64,000 nucleotides of DNA from CBDFGQ01 sp965247295. Lineage in GTDB: Bacteria > Chloroflexota > Dehalococcoidia > Lucifugimonadales > JAGWBF01. This document shows positions 26,348 through 35,311 of this stretch, piece by piece. The first letter of the stretch is position 1; each line of letters begins with the position of its first letter. A program made the translations under genes and the position numbers. The stretch lies in assembly GCA_965247295.1 (NCBI GenBank), contig CBDFGQ010000006.1, positions 62,001 through 126,000 of the forward strand, in the 5' to 3' direction. The notes beneath the pieces were generated by a model that saw nothing but the letters and a program-made list of their open reading frames with translations, was not told where the DNA came from and ran no database searches.

Positions 26348-27451
26348 ATGACCGTTGCGCGTACCCGGACGGCTGAATATCCCCAGCTGATACCTACGAA
26401 TGAAGGTGGACGATCCTTCACCGCCCCTCCCACGGCCCTGCAGAACGATATTACCCCTAATGAGCTGTTCTACGTCCGCAACCACTGGCAGGGGGCACCG
26501 GAGCTGGATATGGGCACCTATCGCCTGGCGGTGGACGGGGAGGTGGAACGCCCCCTCAGCCTTAGCTATGAGGACCTGCGGCAGATGCACCAAAGGAGGT
26601 TTCAGGTCACCTTCGAGTGCTGCGGAAATGGGCCCGTTCCCGAGTACTGGCTCAAGAGGACCCGCTCGGTAATGGAGAAGGTCTCAGGCCACGGAATAAT
26701 GGGCAACGCTGAGTGGGTAGGGGTGTCCCTGGCGCAGGTTCTGGAAATGGCGGGAGTGAAGCCTTCCGCCGTTGACGTGATGTTTACGGGCGCGGACCAT
26801 GGCCCCGATGAGGTGGCCGGGGACCCTCCCGACGTGACCTATCAAAGGAGTCTCCCCATCAAGAAGGCCCTCCATCCCGACACCCTGCTGGCATACGAGA
26901 TGAACGGCGAGGTCCTGCCGCCCCTTCATGGCTTCCCCCTGCGGCTGGTGGTGCCGGGTTGGTACGGGATGTGCTCGGTCAAGTGGCTGGTGGGTATCCA
27001 TGTGATGGACCGGGAATTCCAAGGGTTCTATCAAAAAGAACGGTACATGGTCATGAACGGGCCGGGCGCAGACACCTTCTATACCTATCTTACGGAAATG
27101 AAGGTGAAGTCCATTATCACCGACCCCACGCCGGGCCAGGTGCTAAGCCCTGGGACCTACCTAGTCGCGGGAGGGGCGTGGTCCGGGGAGCGCGATGTGG
27201 TGAGGGTCGAGGTGAGCACCGACGGCGGCAACGCCTGGAGTGAGGCCAGGCTGGCTCCCAAGACCGACTACTCATGGTACCGGTGGGAGTACACCTGGCA
27301 GATCCCGGCCCCGGGTGACTACGTTCTAATGTCTCGCGCTACCAATGACGCCGGCGAGATTCAACCCATGGAGTTCCCCAACAAGTGGGACGGCATGGGT
27401 TACGGCAACAACATGGTGTTCCCCAACCCCGTGGAGGTGCGGGAAGGGTAA
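26348..27451 (+). CDS. Sulfite-oxidase-like molybdopterin oxidoreductase
   Basis: A 367-aa molybdopterin enzyme of the SuoX family. The SUOX core has DGEVERPLSLSYEDLRQMHQ and QVTFECCGNGP, where one of the paired cysteines would bind molybdenum; GNAEWVGVSLAQVLEMAGVK and PLHGFPLRLVVPGWYGM follow. A C-terminal Mo-co dimerisation domain ends with TWQIPAPGDYVLM and WDGMGYGNN. No Tat signal is seen, so it is likely cytoplasmic. The usual reaction is sulfite to sulfate. GGGAGG precedes ATG 26348. It is the last gene of the thiol/sulfur cluster. Confidence 0.88.
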   Translation: MTVARTRTAEYPQLIPTNEGGRSFTAPPTALQNDITPNELFYVRNHWQGAPELDMGTYRLAVDGEVERPLSLSYEDLRQMHQRRFQVTFECCGNGPVPEYWLKRTRSVMEKVSGHGIMGNAEWVGVSLAQVLEMAGVKPSAVDVMFTGADHGPDEVAGDPPDVTYQRSLPIKKALHPDTLLAYEMNGEVLPPLHGFPLRLVVPGWYGMCSVKWLVGIHVMDREFQGFYQKERYMVMNGPGADTFYTYLTEMKVKSIITDPTPGQVLSPGTYLVAGGAWSGERDVVRVEVSTDGGNAWSEARLAPKTDYSWYRWEYTWQIPAPGDYVLMSRATNDAGEIQPMEFPNKWDGMGYGNNMVFPNPVEVREG

Positions 27452-27575
27452 TTCGGCCCCTAGGGGTTGGAACCTCCCTCCACCTCACCCCCAGTGCCGC
27501 TCATTGAGGGCAGGCTCCGTTACCCTATCCGATCCCTCCGCAGGCCGGTCGCCCCAAACGGATCCACGCGCTCCC

Positions 27576-28475
27576 TCAGGTGAGCAACCAGGGCCGAAGC
27601 TGGGCAGCACCACTCTCCAGCTCCGATAGGGCCGCCTCGCCCACCGAGGTCGAGAGCCTGACAATCACCCGATCGGCACCGGCCTCTTCATGGCTCCTCA
27701 TCAGCCCGGGATCGGCAGATGCGCCGGAGACGCTAATGTCTATGCTACGCGGGTCGCGCCCCGCCGCAACGGCCAGCTCGTCGAGGGTGGCCCTCCCCAC
27801 CTTCACCTGCTCCGGCAACGCTCGCGTCGGGATCCATCCGTCGCCCCAGCTCGCTATCCGTTTGAAAACGTTGCGCGCAGACCCCCCAAGGAGAATGGGT
27901 GGATGGGGCTCCTGAGAGGGCTTTGGAAAGGACCGAACGAGCGGGAAGTCATAGAACGTCCCATGAAATTCAGCTTCCTCCTTGGTCCACAGCTCCTTCA
28001 TAGCCAGGATGGCCTCCCTGGTCTGGCCCCAGCGATGCGGGAAGCTGCCGCCCATGATCTCCGTCTCCTCCTTCAGCCAGCCCGCTCCGATACCGAACAT
28101 GAACCTGCCGCCGGAGAGGTAATCCAGAGTGGCAACCTCTTTGGCCAGAAGAAGGGGGTTATGCTCGGGTATGAGGCATACGGCCGTACCAAGCTTGAGC
28201 CTCTGGGTGACGCCGGATGCCCTGGCTAGGCTAACGAAGGGGTCCACCATGTGGGGCATGAACCGTGGGATAGAACCATCTGGGGTCCCGGGGTACGCAG
28301 AGGTGGCGTTTACCGGGATGATGGGGTGTTCTCCAATCCAGAAGGAGTCGTAGCCCAACTCCTCGCCCCGCCGGGCCAGGATCGCCACGTCCACCGACTC
28401 GCTGGTGACGTTGGCGCTGAATCCAACCTTGATGGCCGCCCCCTTAACGCGCTCGGTGAGGCCCCATGATAGCAC
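27576..28475 (-). CDS. LLM-class (F420-type) flavin-dependent oxidoreductase
   Basis: A luciferase-like monooxygenase-fold protein of about 299 aa. Motifs are VAILARRGEELGYDSFWIGE, LKLGTAVCLIPEHNPLLLAK, EVATLDYLSGGRFMFGIGAG and ILLGGSARNVFKRIASWGDG. The WLKEE and GGSARN regions resemble Rv2161c/F420-type enzymes. The start is poor: GTG 28475 opens the frame, but the family-like region begins about 15 residues later at KVGFSANV, where no canonical start codon exists. Nearby AAGGGGGCGG could serve a non-ATG start. Cofactor F420 versus FMN is inferred only from the family. Confidence 0.8.
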   Translation of the reverse strand: MLSWGLTERVKGAAIKVGFSANVTSESVDVAILARRGEELGYDSFWIGEHPIIPVNATSAYPGTPDGSIPRFMPHMVDPFVSLARASGVTQRLKLGTAVCLIPEHNPLLLAKEVATLDYLSGGRFMFGIGAGWLKEETEIMGGSFPHRWGQTREAILAMKELWTKEEAEFHGTFYDFPLVRSFPKPSQEPHPPILLGGSARNVFKRIASWGDGWIPTRALPEQVKVGRATLDELAVAAGRDPRSIDISVSGASADPGLMRSHEEAGADRVIVRLSTSVGEAALSELESGAAQLRPWLLT

Positions 28476-28483
28476 GCGCTGCG

Positions 28484-28509
28484 AGGGCCGTCGAGGGCCG
28501 TCGAGGGCG
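28484..28509. repeat. Short tandem repeat, unit CGAGGGCCGT
   Basis: Two full copies plus a partial third copy of a 10-bp GC-rich unit lie in the intergenic region before the ArlH-like gene. Such a short array is prone to slippage and otherwise carries no obvious signal. The rest of 28510-28714 shows no feature that I can support. Confidence 0.6.
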
Positions 28510-28714
28510 CGTAGAGGCGCCGATCCGCCTCTGCCAGCATTGACGTCCGCCGGTTCGGGACGTTACACTTCATACTAAACGGGACGCCTAGCGTTCGCGT
28601 CGGTCCGCTTACCCGGTGGATTACGGCGTCAACGGTGGTAAGGTTGTCGAGGCGTCCTAATCCAAAGTTGGGGACCCGCGGAGTGAACCCAGTCCCCAAA
28701 TAAGGAAGGCCACG

Positions 28715-29839
28715 GTGGCAAAGATACTGGTGGCAGACCGCCTCAAGAGCTCCACGCGCTGGCTGGCGGACATCCTTGGTAGCGTCGGACACGATGTTAT
28801 ACAAGCAACCGGTGGCGCGGCGGCCATCAAGATGGCCCACAGCCAGCGCCCCAGCCTGGTAATCGTTAAAGCGGACATGCCAGGTACCGATGGCTTCGAG
28901 GTACTGGGAACTCTGAAGCAGGATCCTGCCACCGCGTCCATACAGGTCATCATCGTGAGCGATTCTCAAAGGGGCGAATCGGCGGCGCTAAAGGCGGGCG
29001 CCTCCAACTACCTTATCGCGCCCCTGGCCCCCAAGACGCTTGAAACGGCCGTGAAGATAGCCCTCCGCGACGCAACAGCCGTAGCTCCCGGACCAGGTGG
29101 TGCGGACCTAAGTGCGTTCCATGAGGAGCCCAAGGCGCCCGGCCAGACCACGGCGCTTCAAACGGGGATTGCTCAGCTCGACGAGGTATTGCGTGGAGGG
29201 ATACCCCCAGGCACATTGGCCCTGCTTGAAGGCTCGCCGACTTCGGGCAAGAGTATCCTTTGCCAGCATATAGCGTATCAGTCCCTGCAAGATAGGCGCC
29301 GGGTGGCTTACATCACCTCTGAAAAGACCGAGGCTGACCTTACCGCCGGCATGGGGTCCATTGGCAAGGACGTGTCCAGGTACGTGCAGGCCGGCAGCTT
29401 CCACATCCGTCCCATGGGGGACCCCAAGGCTGACGATGACCTCAGCCAGTTAATGGGCTCCTTGCTCCAAGAGGTCGAGCAGCTCTCCAGCCAGTCTGAC
29501 ATCGTAATCGTGGACTCCATAACTAACATTGCCCGCAACCTCGAGGGGAATCAAGTCGTCAGTTTCTTTTCGTCTTGCGAAGGCCTGTCCAGGGCTGGAA
29601 AAACGATTATTGTGGTGGCTCGATCCTATGCCTTCAACCGGGCTACATTGACCCGGCTGCACACCCTGTGTAACGTCCACCTCAGCCTGGGAGAGGAGGC
29701 GTGGGGCAGCAAGACGGTCAAGTCGATTCAAGTGCTGAAGTCAGGCAACATCGAGCGGCGGACCGGCAACACCGTTGTATTCGACGTGGTCCCCGACGTT
29801 GGAATCCAGGTCATACCTGGGGGCAGGATAAGGATATAG
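28715..29839 (+). CDS. Degenerate receiver domain fused to an archaellum-type ArlH/KaiC-like ATPase
   Basis: A 374-aa two-domain protein. Residues 1-120 form a response-regulator fold (MAKILVADRL... LVIVKADMPGTDGFEVLGTL). The phospho-acceptor aspartate position aligns with lysine (VKADMPG), and the conserved KP is APLAP, so it cannot be phosphorylated in the usual way. Residues 150-374 are a RecA-like ATPase with Walker A EGSPTSGKSILCQHIAY, Walker B DIVIVDSITNIARN, TSEKTEADLT and RAGKTIIVVARSYAFNR. This pattern is closest to archaellar ArlH (FlaH), the regulatory ATPase at the motor base. No other archaellum motor gene is adjacent; a filament-like protein lies at 59191. A stand-alone clock/KaiC-like role is the alternative. 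Confidence 0.75.
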   Translation: MAKILVADRLKSSTRWLADILGSVGHDVIQATGGAAAIKMAHSQRPSLVIVKADMPGTDGFEVLGTLKQDPATASIQVIIVSDSQRGESAALKAGASNYLIAPLAPKTLETAVKIALRDATAVAPGPGGADLSAFHEEPKAPGQTTALQTGIAQLDEVLRGGIPPGTLALLEGSPTSGKSILCQHIAYQSLQDRRRVAYITSEKTEADLTAGMGSIGKDVSRYVQAGSFHIRPMGDPKADDDLSQLMGSLLQEVEQLSSQSDIVIVDSITNIARNLEGNQVVSFFSSCEGLSRAGKTIIVVARSYAFNRATLTRLHTLCNVHLSLGEEAWGSKTVKSIQVLKSGNIERRTGNTVVFDVVPDVGIQVIPGGRIRI

Positions 29840-29905
29840 TCGCCGACCCGTCAGCTCCCCTCTAGCCGGGCGGGGCGGACCCGAGTCACCTGGGAACTTG
29901 ATAAT

Positions 29906-29935
29906 AGAGGCCGTGGGGGAACGCCCACGGCCTCT
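29906..29935. terminator. Perfect 12-bp hairpin between the ArlH-like gene and tRNA-Met
   Basis: AGAGGCCGTGGG (29906-29917) pairs perfectly with CCCACGGCCTCT (29924-29935) around a 6-nt loop. It lies between two convergent transcripts, so it probably terminates both. No long U-tract follows on either strand; the minus strand has ATTATC. Confidence 0.65.
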
Positions 29936-29950
29936 ATGCAAGATGTTGCC

Positions 29951-30025
29951 TGGTGGCAACGGTAGGTTTCGAACCTACGACCTAGCGCTTATGAAGCGCC
30001 CGCTCTACCCCTGAGCTACGTTGCC
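29951..30025 (-). tRNA. tRNA-Met (anticodon CAU)
   Basis: The minus strand folds into a complete cloverleaf: acceptor GGCAACG/CGTTGCC, D-arm GCTC/GAGC, anticodon stem GGCGC/GCGCT with loop TTCATAA, T-arm GTAGG/CCTAC with TTCGAAA, and an encoded CCA end. The anticodon CAU is at 29991-29993. A G1-C72 pair argues against the initiator tRNA, so it is elongator Met. An Ile2 tRNA with modified C34 cannot be excluded by sequence alone. Confidence 0.95.
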
Positions 30026-30259
30026 CCAATCTTCCGGCGCTGTTCGTTAATATACCCAGGCGGCACACGGCTGTCAACGGCGCCACTTCCCCACGTACCC
30101 CGCTCTATCGCCCTCAGCGCGGTCAGCGCGTTACAGGAGCGTCGCACCCTTTTCACACATGGTGTGTTAAAGGAAAAACGCCGCTGGACATCCCCCGGCG
30201 CCCAGGGTATATTCCCCTGGCAGGTGTGTGTCAAGCGTACCAACCTGGAGTGAGGGAAC

Positions 30260-31444
30260 ATGACCGTATCGCGGAAGGTGAAGCTCTTCGTAGAAGAGGG
30301 GGGATGGATCCGCCACATGTTCGAGGCGGGAATCGACCTGAGGCGCCAGTACGGTGAGGACAGGGTGTTCGACCTTTCCCTGGGCAACCCGGTGGTGGAG
30401 CCCCCTCCGGAGTTCCACCGGGAGCTGCGGAGGCTGGTGGAGGAGCCAGTGAAGGGGATGCACCGATACATGCCCAACGCCGGCTACCCGGAGACCAGGC
30501 AGGCCGTTGCGGAGGGACTCCGCGAGGAGACAGGCATCCCCTTCAGCATGGACGATATAGTCATGACATGTGGCGCCGCCGCAGCCCTGAACGTGGTCCT
30601 AAAGGCCATCCTGGATCCCGGCGAGGAGGTGGTGTTCTTCGCCCCCTACTTCGTGGAGTACGGCTACTACACCGACAATCACGGTGGGGTACCGGTGATC
30701 GCCCCCAGCGACGGTAGCTTCCAGCCCGACCTGACGGCCCTGGAAGGGCTGATAACCCCTCGCACCAGGGCCGTCATCATCAACTCTCCCAACAATCCCT
30801 CGGGGGCGGTCTACGGCGCCGGCTGGGTCAAGGAGCTGGGGGACCTGCTGACCCGGAAGTCGGCTCAGTACGGGACGGAGATATTCCTGGTAAGCGACGA
30901 GCCCTACCGCCGCATTATCTACGACGGCCTCACATATCCTCACGTATATCCGCACTACGAGGCCTCCATCGTGGTGCACTCCCACGCAAAGGACCTGGCC
31001 CTCCCCGGTGAGCGCATCGGGCATATCGCCGTGAACCCCGCCTATGCCCACAGGCAGGAGCTGGTGGAGGGGCTCACCTTCTGCAACCGGATCCTGGGGT
31101 TCGTCAACGCACCCGCGCTGATGCAGCACGCCATCCGGGCACTACAGGGCGTCAGCGTGGATGTGGGGGACTACCAGCGCAAGCGGGACTTCCTCTACGG
31201 CCAGCTGACGGCGATGGGCTACTCGGTGTTCAAGCCCCAGGGGGCATTTTACATGTTCCCCAGGTCGCCCCAGGAGGACGAGATGCCGTTCGTGGAGGAG
31301 CTCCAGCGATGGAACGTGCTCACCGTGCCGGGCCGGGGGTTCGGCTGTCCGGGGCACTTCCGCATCTCCTACTGCGTCGAGGACCGGGTCCTGGAGGGGG
31401 CGCTGGAGGGGCTCGCCGCAGCCGCAAAGAGGTTCGGGCTATAA
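30260..31444 (+). CDS. PLP-dependent class I/II aminotransferase
   Basis: A 394-aa fold-type I aminotransferase. Motifs are VFDLSLGNPVVEPP near the N-terminus, GAAAALNVVLKAILDPGEEV, INSPNNPSGAVYG, VSDEPYRRIIYDG and the PLP-lysine segment VHSHAKDLALPGERIGHIAV. The C-terminal arginine is in PGHFRISYCVE. It is most like aspartate/aromatic aminotransferases, but substrate choice cannot be read from the sequence. ATG 30260 follows a GGAGTGAGG. It is a single-gene unit divergent from tRNA-Met. Confidence 0.9.
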   Translation: MTVSRKVKLFVEEGGWIRHMFEAGIDLRRQYGEDRVFDLSLGNPVVEPPPEFHRELRRLVEEPVKGMHRYMPNAGYPETRQAVAEGLREETGIPFSMDDIVMTCGAAAALNVVLKAILDPGEEVVFFAPYFVEYGYYTDNHGGVPVIAPSDGSFQPDLTALEGLITPRTRAVIINSPNNPSGAVYGAGWVKELGDLLTRKSAQYGTEIFLVSDEPYRRIIYDGLTYPHVYPHYEASIVVHSHAKDLALPGERIGHIAVNPAYAHRQELVEGLTFCNRILGFVNAPALMQHAIRALQGVSVDVGDYQRKRDFLYGQLTAMGYSVFKPQGAFYMFPRSPQEDEMPFVEELQRWNVLTVPGRGFGCPGHFRISYCVEDRVLEGALEGLAAAAKRFGL

Positions 31445-31542
31445 GACCTCACCGATATGGGCCTCAGCTTTGCCTTCAGGGGTTATACAGTATTACCTGA
31501 CGATAAGGGGTATCTCTCCTGACAGCTGAATCCCTCCGCACC

Positions 31543-33027
31543 CTACAGCCCCTTTAGCTCCAGGGTGCTTACCTGCAGGGTCTCTAGGTCGGCCACACGG
31601 ATGGCGTGGTTGTTGGTGTCGGCTATATACAGCTTGCCGGCCGCGATGCTCACGTCGCAAGGTTCGTGGAACTGGGCCTGGCTGGCGTCGCCGTCCTGGT
31701 GGCCCGGCTCCCCGGTCCCCAACAGGGTGAGGACGCTTTTGGTCTTGGGGAAAGCCCGCTTGATCTTGTTGTTGTAAGTGTCAGCCACATAGAGGACACC
31801 GTCGTGGTAGTGGATTCCCAGGGGGTGCTGCAATCGGACGGTTTTGCCGGTGCCGTCCACGTCGCCGAACACGAAGAGGTCAAACCCCACGATGCTGCCA
31901 ACTCGGCCATCACCGTTCAGGCTAGCGGTCCGGATGGCGCTGGCCTCGCTGTCGGCAAAATAGAGAAACTCCCCGTCAGTGGTTATGCCACTGGGCTGGT
32001 TCAGAGAGGCCGCAAGGAGGGGACCGTCCACCGGGGCCTCACGCCCGTTGCCCGCATAGGGCCGGGCCTTGCGGCTCTTTAGGTCCAGCGCCCATAGCTG
32101 GTGGATGCCGGCCATGGCGATGTACAGGGTGCCGTCGTGCAACGCGAGGTCCCAGGGAGAGCTCAGGTCAGCGGAGAGGGCATCATCGCCCCCGCCGAAC
32201 CCCCTGGCCTGGCGGCCGGTCCCAGCCACGGTCTCCACTGAACCACTAGTCAGGTCCACCCTGCGAACGGCATGACTCTCGGTATCAGCCACGTAAAGCG
32301 CTTCGCCATCCAGGCACATGCCCTGGGGATGGTCGAACAGGGCCTCGTTGAAGTCTCCGTCCTTCAGGCCCGCCTTCCCCGCCCCGACAACCTGCCTGAC
32401 CTCTCCCCCCAGCGTGGACACCAGGATGCGGTTGTGGTTGGAGTCCGCGATGATGAGCCTGTCCGAGGCCTCGTCTGCAACCACCTTCCCGGGGAAGGAA
32501 AGGGGTGACCCTGACTCCTCCTCCCTCTTGTAGCTTAGTGGGGTGCGGTCAAGGTGCCCCGCGCCATCGAACTCCTCTACCATCTGGCCGATTATGGAGT
32601 CGAACTCCTCGTAGGTAATCTCTCCCTCGTGCTTGCCTATGATCGTGCCCTGGGGGTCGATGAAAACCAGCGTAGGCCACGCCCGCCCCGCGTACAGCTG
32701 CCAGACGGCAAAGTCGCGGTCGTTTACCACGGGGTGCTCAATTTCGTAGCGTAGCAACGCCTTGCGAAGGTTATGGGTAAGCCGCTCCGATGGAAACTTG
32801 GCCGAGTGGACCCCGATTACCGCCAGCTCCCCACTGTATTTGCTCTCCAGCTTCCGCAACTGCGGAAAGACGTGCATGCAGTTGATTCAACAGTAGGTCC
32901 AGAAGTCGAGGATCACTATCTTTCCCCGTAGATCGCGGATGCTGATCGGCCTGTCCGTGTTCAGCCAGTCCAGGCCCGCCGGAAAGTCGGGAGCCGTCTT
33001 ATCACCCGCAAAGGGTCTCCTAATCAT
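31543..33027 (-). CDS. Thioredoxin-like/NHL-repeat selenoprotein (TGA at 32887-32889 read as Sec47)
   Basis: From ATG 33027 (AAAGGGG 6 nt upstream) the frame runs through one in-frame TGA and ends at 31543, giving 494 aa. The N-terminus has FPAGLDWLNTDRPISIRDL and KIVILDFWTYC, then U, then INCMHVFPQLRKLE. In TlpA/NHLRC2-like proteins this site is WTYCCINCMH, so Sec replaces the first redox cysteine of CxxC to give UxxC. Residues from about 155 form an NHL beta-propeller (HPQGMCLDGEALYVADTESH, PSGITTDGEFLYFADSEASA, HPLGIHYHDGVLYVADTYNN, EPCDVSIAAGKLYIADTNNH). No signal peptide is visible, so it is probably cytoplasmic. A SECIS-like hairpin follows the TGA. Automatic calling from ATG 32877 would delete the active site. 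Confidence 0.88.
32851..32886 (-). promoter_or_regulatory. Bacterial SECIS-like hairpin for the thioredoxin/NHL selenoprotein
   Basis: On the minus strand TTTCCGC (32868-32862) pairs with GCGGAAG (32857-32851), giving 7 bp with one G-U pair, around the loop AGTT. The loop starts 26 nt after the TGA and has G then U in its first three bases, as expected for a SelB-binding element. Spacing is inside the known bacterial range. Confidence 0.7.
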
Positions 33028-33267
33028 GAGGTACCCCTTTCTTCAGCGTTATTTTTCCGAAAATATCTATCCCCTATTTTGCACCCTTCCCGCTGTGTGG
33101 GCAAGCCACCCGTCACTAGCCCGTCGCCACATTCCCTACTAGCTAGGACGGTTACCGCTCGGCACCTCCATCTTACAACGCCCTGTGGCCTAGGGAGGCC
33201 AATCGCTGCCACTTGAATTTTGCCCAAATAACGCGTGTCATTTTATGTAACCTACCAGGGGTAGTAG

Positions 33268-33276
33268 TGGTATACT
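33268..33276 (+). promoter_or_regulatory. Extended -10 promoter for gyrB
   Basis: TGG-TATACT is a one-mismatch -10 hexamer with the upstream TG of an extended -10. There is no -35 hexamer at 16-18 nt. It lies about 90 nt before the gyrB start in a stretch otherwise without features (33028-33367). Confidence 0.55.
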
Positions 33277-33367
33277 ATACACGTGCGATTATATCTGTCT
33301 CTGTAGCCCCGCGCCCTCCTTTTGGCGCATGGGCAGAGACACAGGATTGAGGATACGGGAAGGGAAG

Positions 33368-35302
33368 ATGACGCTAGATTATACGGCTAAAGATATTCAG
33401 GTGCTTGAGGGGCTGGAGGCGGTCAGGCTGCGGCCCAGCATGTACATAGGTACCACCGACCAGCGGGGCCTCCACCACCTGATCTACGAGGTAGTGGACA
33501 ACAGCGTGGACGAGGCGATGGCCGGCTACTGTAGCCTTGTGGACATAACCATTCATGAGGATGGCTCGGTCCGAGTCGTGGACAACGGCCGGGGTATACC
33601 GGTAGACGTCCACCCCAGCACTGGCAAGTCGGGACTGGAGACGGTGATGACCACCCTCCACGCCGGAGCCAAGTTCGGGGGCGGCGCTTACAAGGTCTCG
33701 GGCGGGCTGCACGGCGTGGGTGCCTCGGTGGTCAACGGCCTTTCGTCGGACATGCGGGTTGATGTGAGCCGCAACGGCCTTATCTACTCCCAGAAGTACA
33801 AGGCGGGCATACCGTCATCGGAGGTCATAGAGACCCCCCGGCCCCAAAATTGCCCCGAGGGAACGGGCACAACGATGTACTTCACCCCCGATGGGGCGAT
33901 CTTCCCCCGCTTGGACTACGACTTCGACGCCTTGGTGGGGCACTTCAAGGAGATAGCCTACCTCAACCGGGGCCTGGAGGTCCGCTTTTCAAGCCAGTGG
34001 CACGCCGAAGAGCGGGAGGGAGACATCGAGCGCTCCTACTACTTCGACGGCGGACTCGCCAGTCTTGTGAGGAGCATGAACCGCCACCGTAAGGTGCTTC
34101 AGGACAAGCCTTTCTACATGCTCAAGATTGTAGACAACACCATCGTCGAGGCCGCCATCCAGTATAACGCCGGATACAACGAGTCGGTGATCTCCTTCGC
34201 CAACTGCATCCACACCGAGGAGGGAGGCACCCATCTCACGGGATTCCGGTCGGCCCTCACCCGTGTTATCAACGACTACGCCCGAAAGCAAAGCTTCTTA
34301 CGAGAAGACCAGACCAATCTGTCGGGAGAGGACGTGCGGGAGGGGCTCACCGCGGTAATCAGCGTCAAGCTGACCGACCCCCAATTCGAGGGCCAGACCA
34401 AGACCAAACTGGGCAACACCGAGGTAAAGAGCATCGTCGAGTCGACGGTGGGAGAGTCCCTGGCGCAGTACCTCGAGGAGCACCCCGCCGAAGGCAAGCG
34501 CATCGTCGACAACTGCGTCACCGCGCAGAAGGCCAGAGAGGCCGCCAAGAAGGCCAGGGAGCTGGTCATACGGAAGAACGCCCTGGACGGGTCCTCACTG
34601 CCGGGAAAGCTGGCCGATTGCTCCGAGCGCGACCCGGCCCGCTCGGAGGTGTACATCGTAGAGGGCGAGTCGGCCGGCGGCTCCGCGAAGATGGGCCGGG
34701 ATAGGCGCTACCAGGCCATCCTCCCATTGAAGGGCAAGATCCTGAACGTGGAGAGGGTGCTACGGCAGCCCGACAAGATCTTCGCCCACGAGGAGATCAG
34801 AGCCATCATCGCAGCCCTGGGAGCTGGAGAAGGCGAGGAGTTCAACCCCGCCAAGTTGAGGTACCACACAGTAATCATAATGACCGATGCCGACGTGGAC
34901 GGCTCCCATATCCGCACCCTTCTCCTGACCTACTTCTACCGGCGAATGCCGGCACTCATCGACGGCGGGCACCTATACATAGCCCAGCCGCCACTGTATC
35001 GCTTGCAGTCAGGCAAAAGCGTCGAGTACGCTTATTCCGAGCCCCAGAAAGGCCAGATCCTCACCGCCATGGACGGAAAACGAAATATTCAGGTACAAAG
35101 GTACAAGGGCCTTGGCGAGATGAACGCGGACCAGCTTTGGGACACCACCATGGACCCAGAGCGCCGGACCATGTTCCAGGTCACGGTAGTGGACGCCATC
35201 GAGGCCGATGATATTTTCGTCAGGCTCATGGGCGACGAAGTGAAGCCCAGGAAGGACTTCATACAGGCGCACGCCCGCAGCGTCAGGGAACTGGACGTGT
35301 AG
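33368..35302 (+). CDS. gyrB: DNA gyrase subunit B
   Basis: The ATPase subunit of DNA gyrase, which introduces negative supercoils. It is 644 aa with GHKL ATPase motifs (YEVVDNSVDEAMAG, VVDNGRGIPVD, SGGLHGVGASVVN) and the Toprim domain (YIVEGESAGGSAKMGRDR, IMTDADVDGSHIRTL). The C-terminal signature is QRYKGLGEMNADQLW. The ATG at 33368 (MTLDYTAKDI) follows GGGAAGGG; the frame is open from 33329. ParE is less likely given the full gyrase-like length and the position near dnaA. The following gene starts 9 nt after the stop. Confidence 0.96.
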   Translation: MTLDYTAKDIQVLEGLEAVRLRPSMYIGTTDQRGLHHLIYEVVDNSVDEAMAGYCSLVDITIHEDGSVRVVDNGRGIPVDVHPSTGKSGLETVMTTLHAGAKFGGGAYKVSGGLHGVGASVVNGLSSDMRVDVSRNGLIYSQKYKAGIPSSEVIETPRPQNCPEGTGTTMYFTPDGAIFPRLDYDFDALVGHFKEIAYLNRGLEVRFSSQWHAEEREGDIERSYYFDGGLASLVRSMNRHRKVLQDKPFYMLKIVDNTIVEAAIQYNAGYNESVISFANCIHTEEGGTHLTGFRSALTRVINDYARKQSFLREDQTNLSGEDVREGLTAVISVKLTDPQFEGQTKTKLGNTEVKSIVESTVGESLAQYLEEHPAEGKRIVDNCVTAQKAREAAKKARELVIRKNALDGSSLPGKLADCSERDPARSEVYIVEGESAGGSAKMGRDRRYQAILPLKGKILNVERVLRQPDKIFAHEEIRAIIAALGAGEGEEFNPAKLRYHTVIIMTDADVDGSHIRTLLLTYFYRRMPALIDGGHLYIAQPPLYRLQSGKSVEYAYSEPQKGQILTAMDGKRNIQVQRYKGLGEMNADQLWDTTMDPERRTMFQVTVVDAIEADDIFVRLMGDEVKPRKDFIQAHARSVRELDV

Positions 35303-35311
35303 GAGGGCCCC

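Noticed and set aside
29951..30025. Initiator tRNA-fMet
   Set aside because: The acceptor starts with a G-C pair instead of the mismatched C1-A72 typical of bacterial initiators.
32887..33027. Reading the thioredoxin/NHL protein as starting at ATG 32877
   Set aside because: This start lacks a ribosome-binding site and removes the thioredoxin N-terminus; the upstream frame is clearly coding through TGA.
33213..33276. TTGAAT at 33213-33218 as the -35 of the gyrB promoter
   Set aside because: It is over 50 nt from TATACT, so the spacing is impossible; an extended -10 promoter is the better reading.
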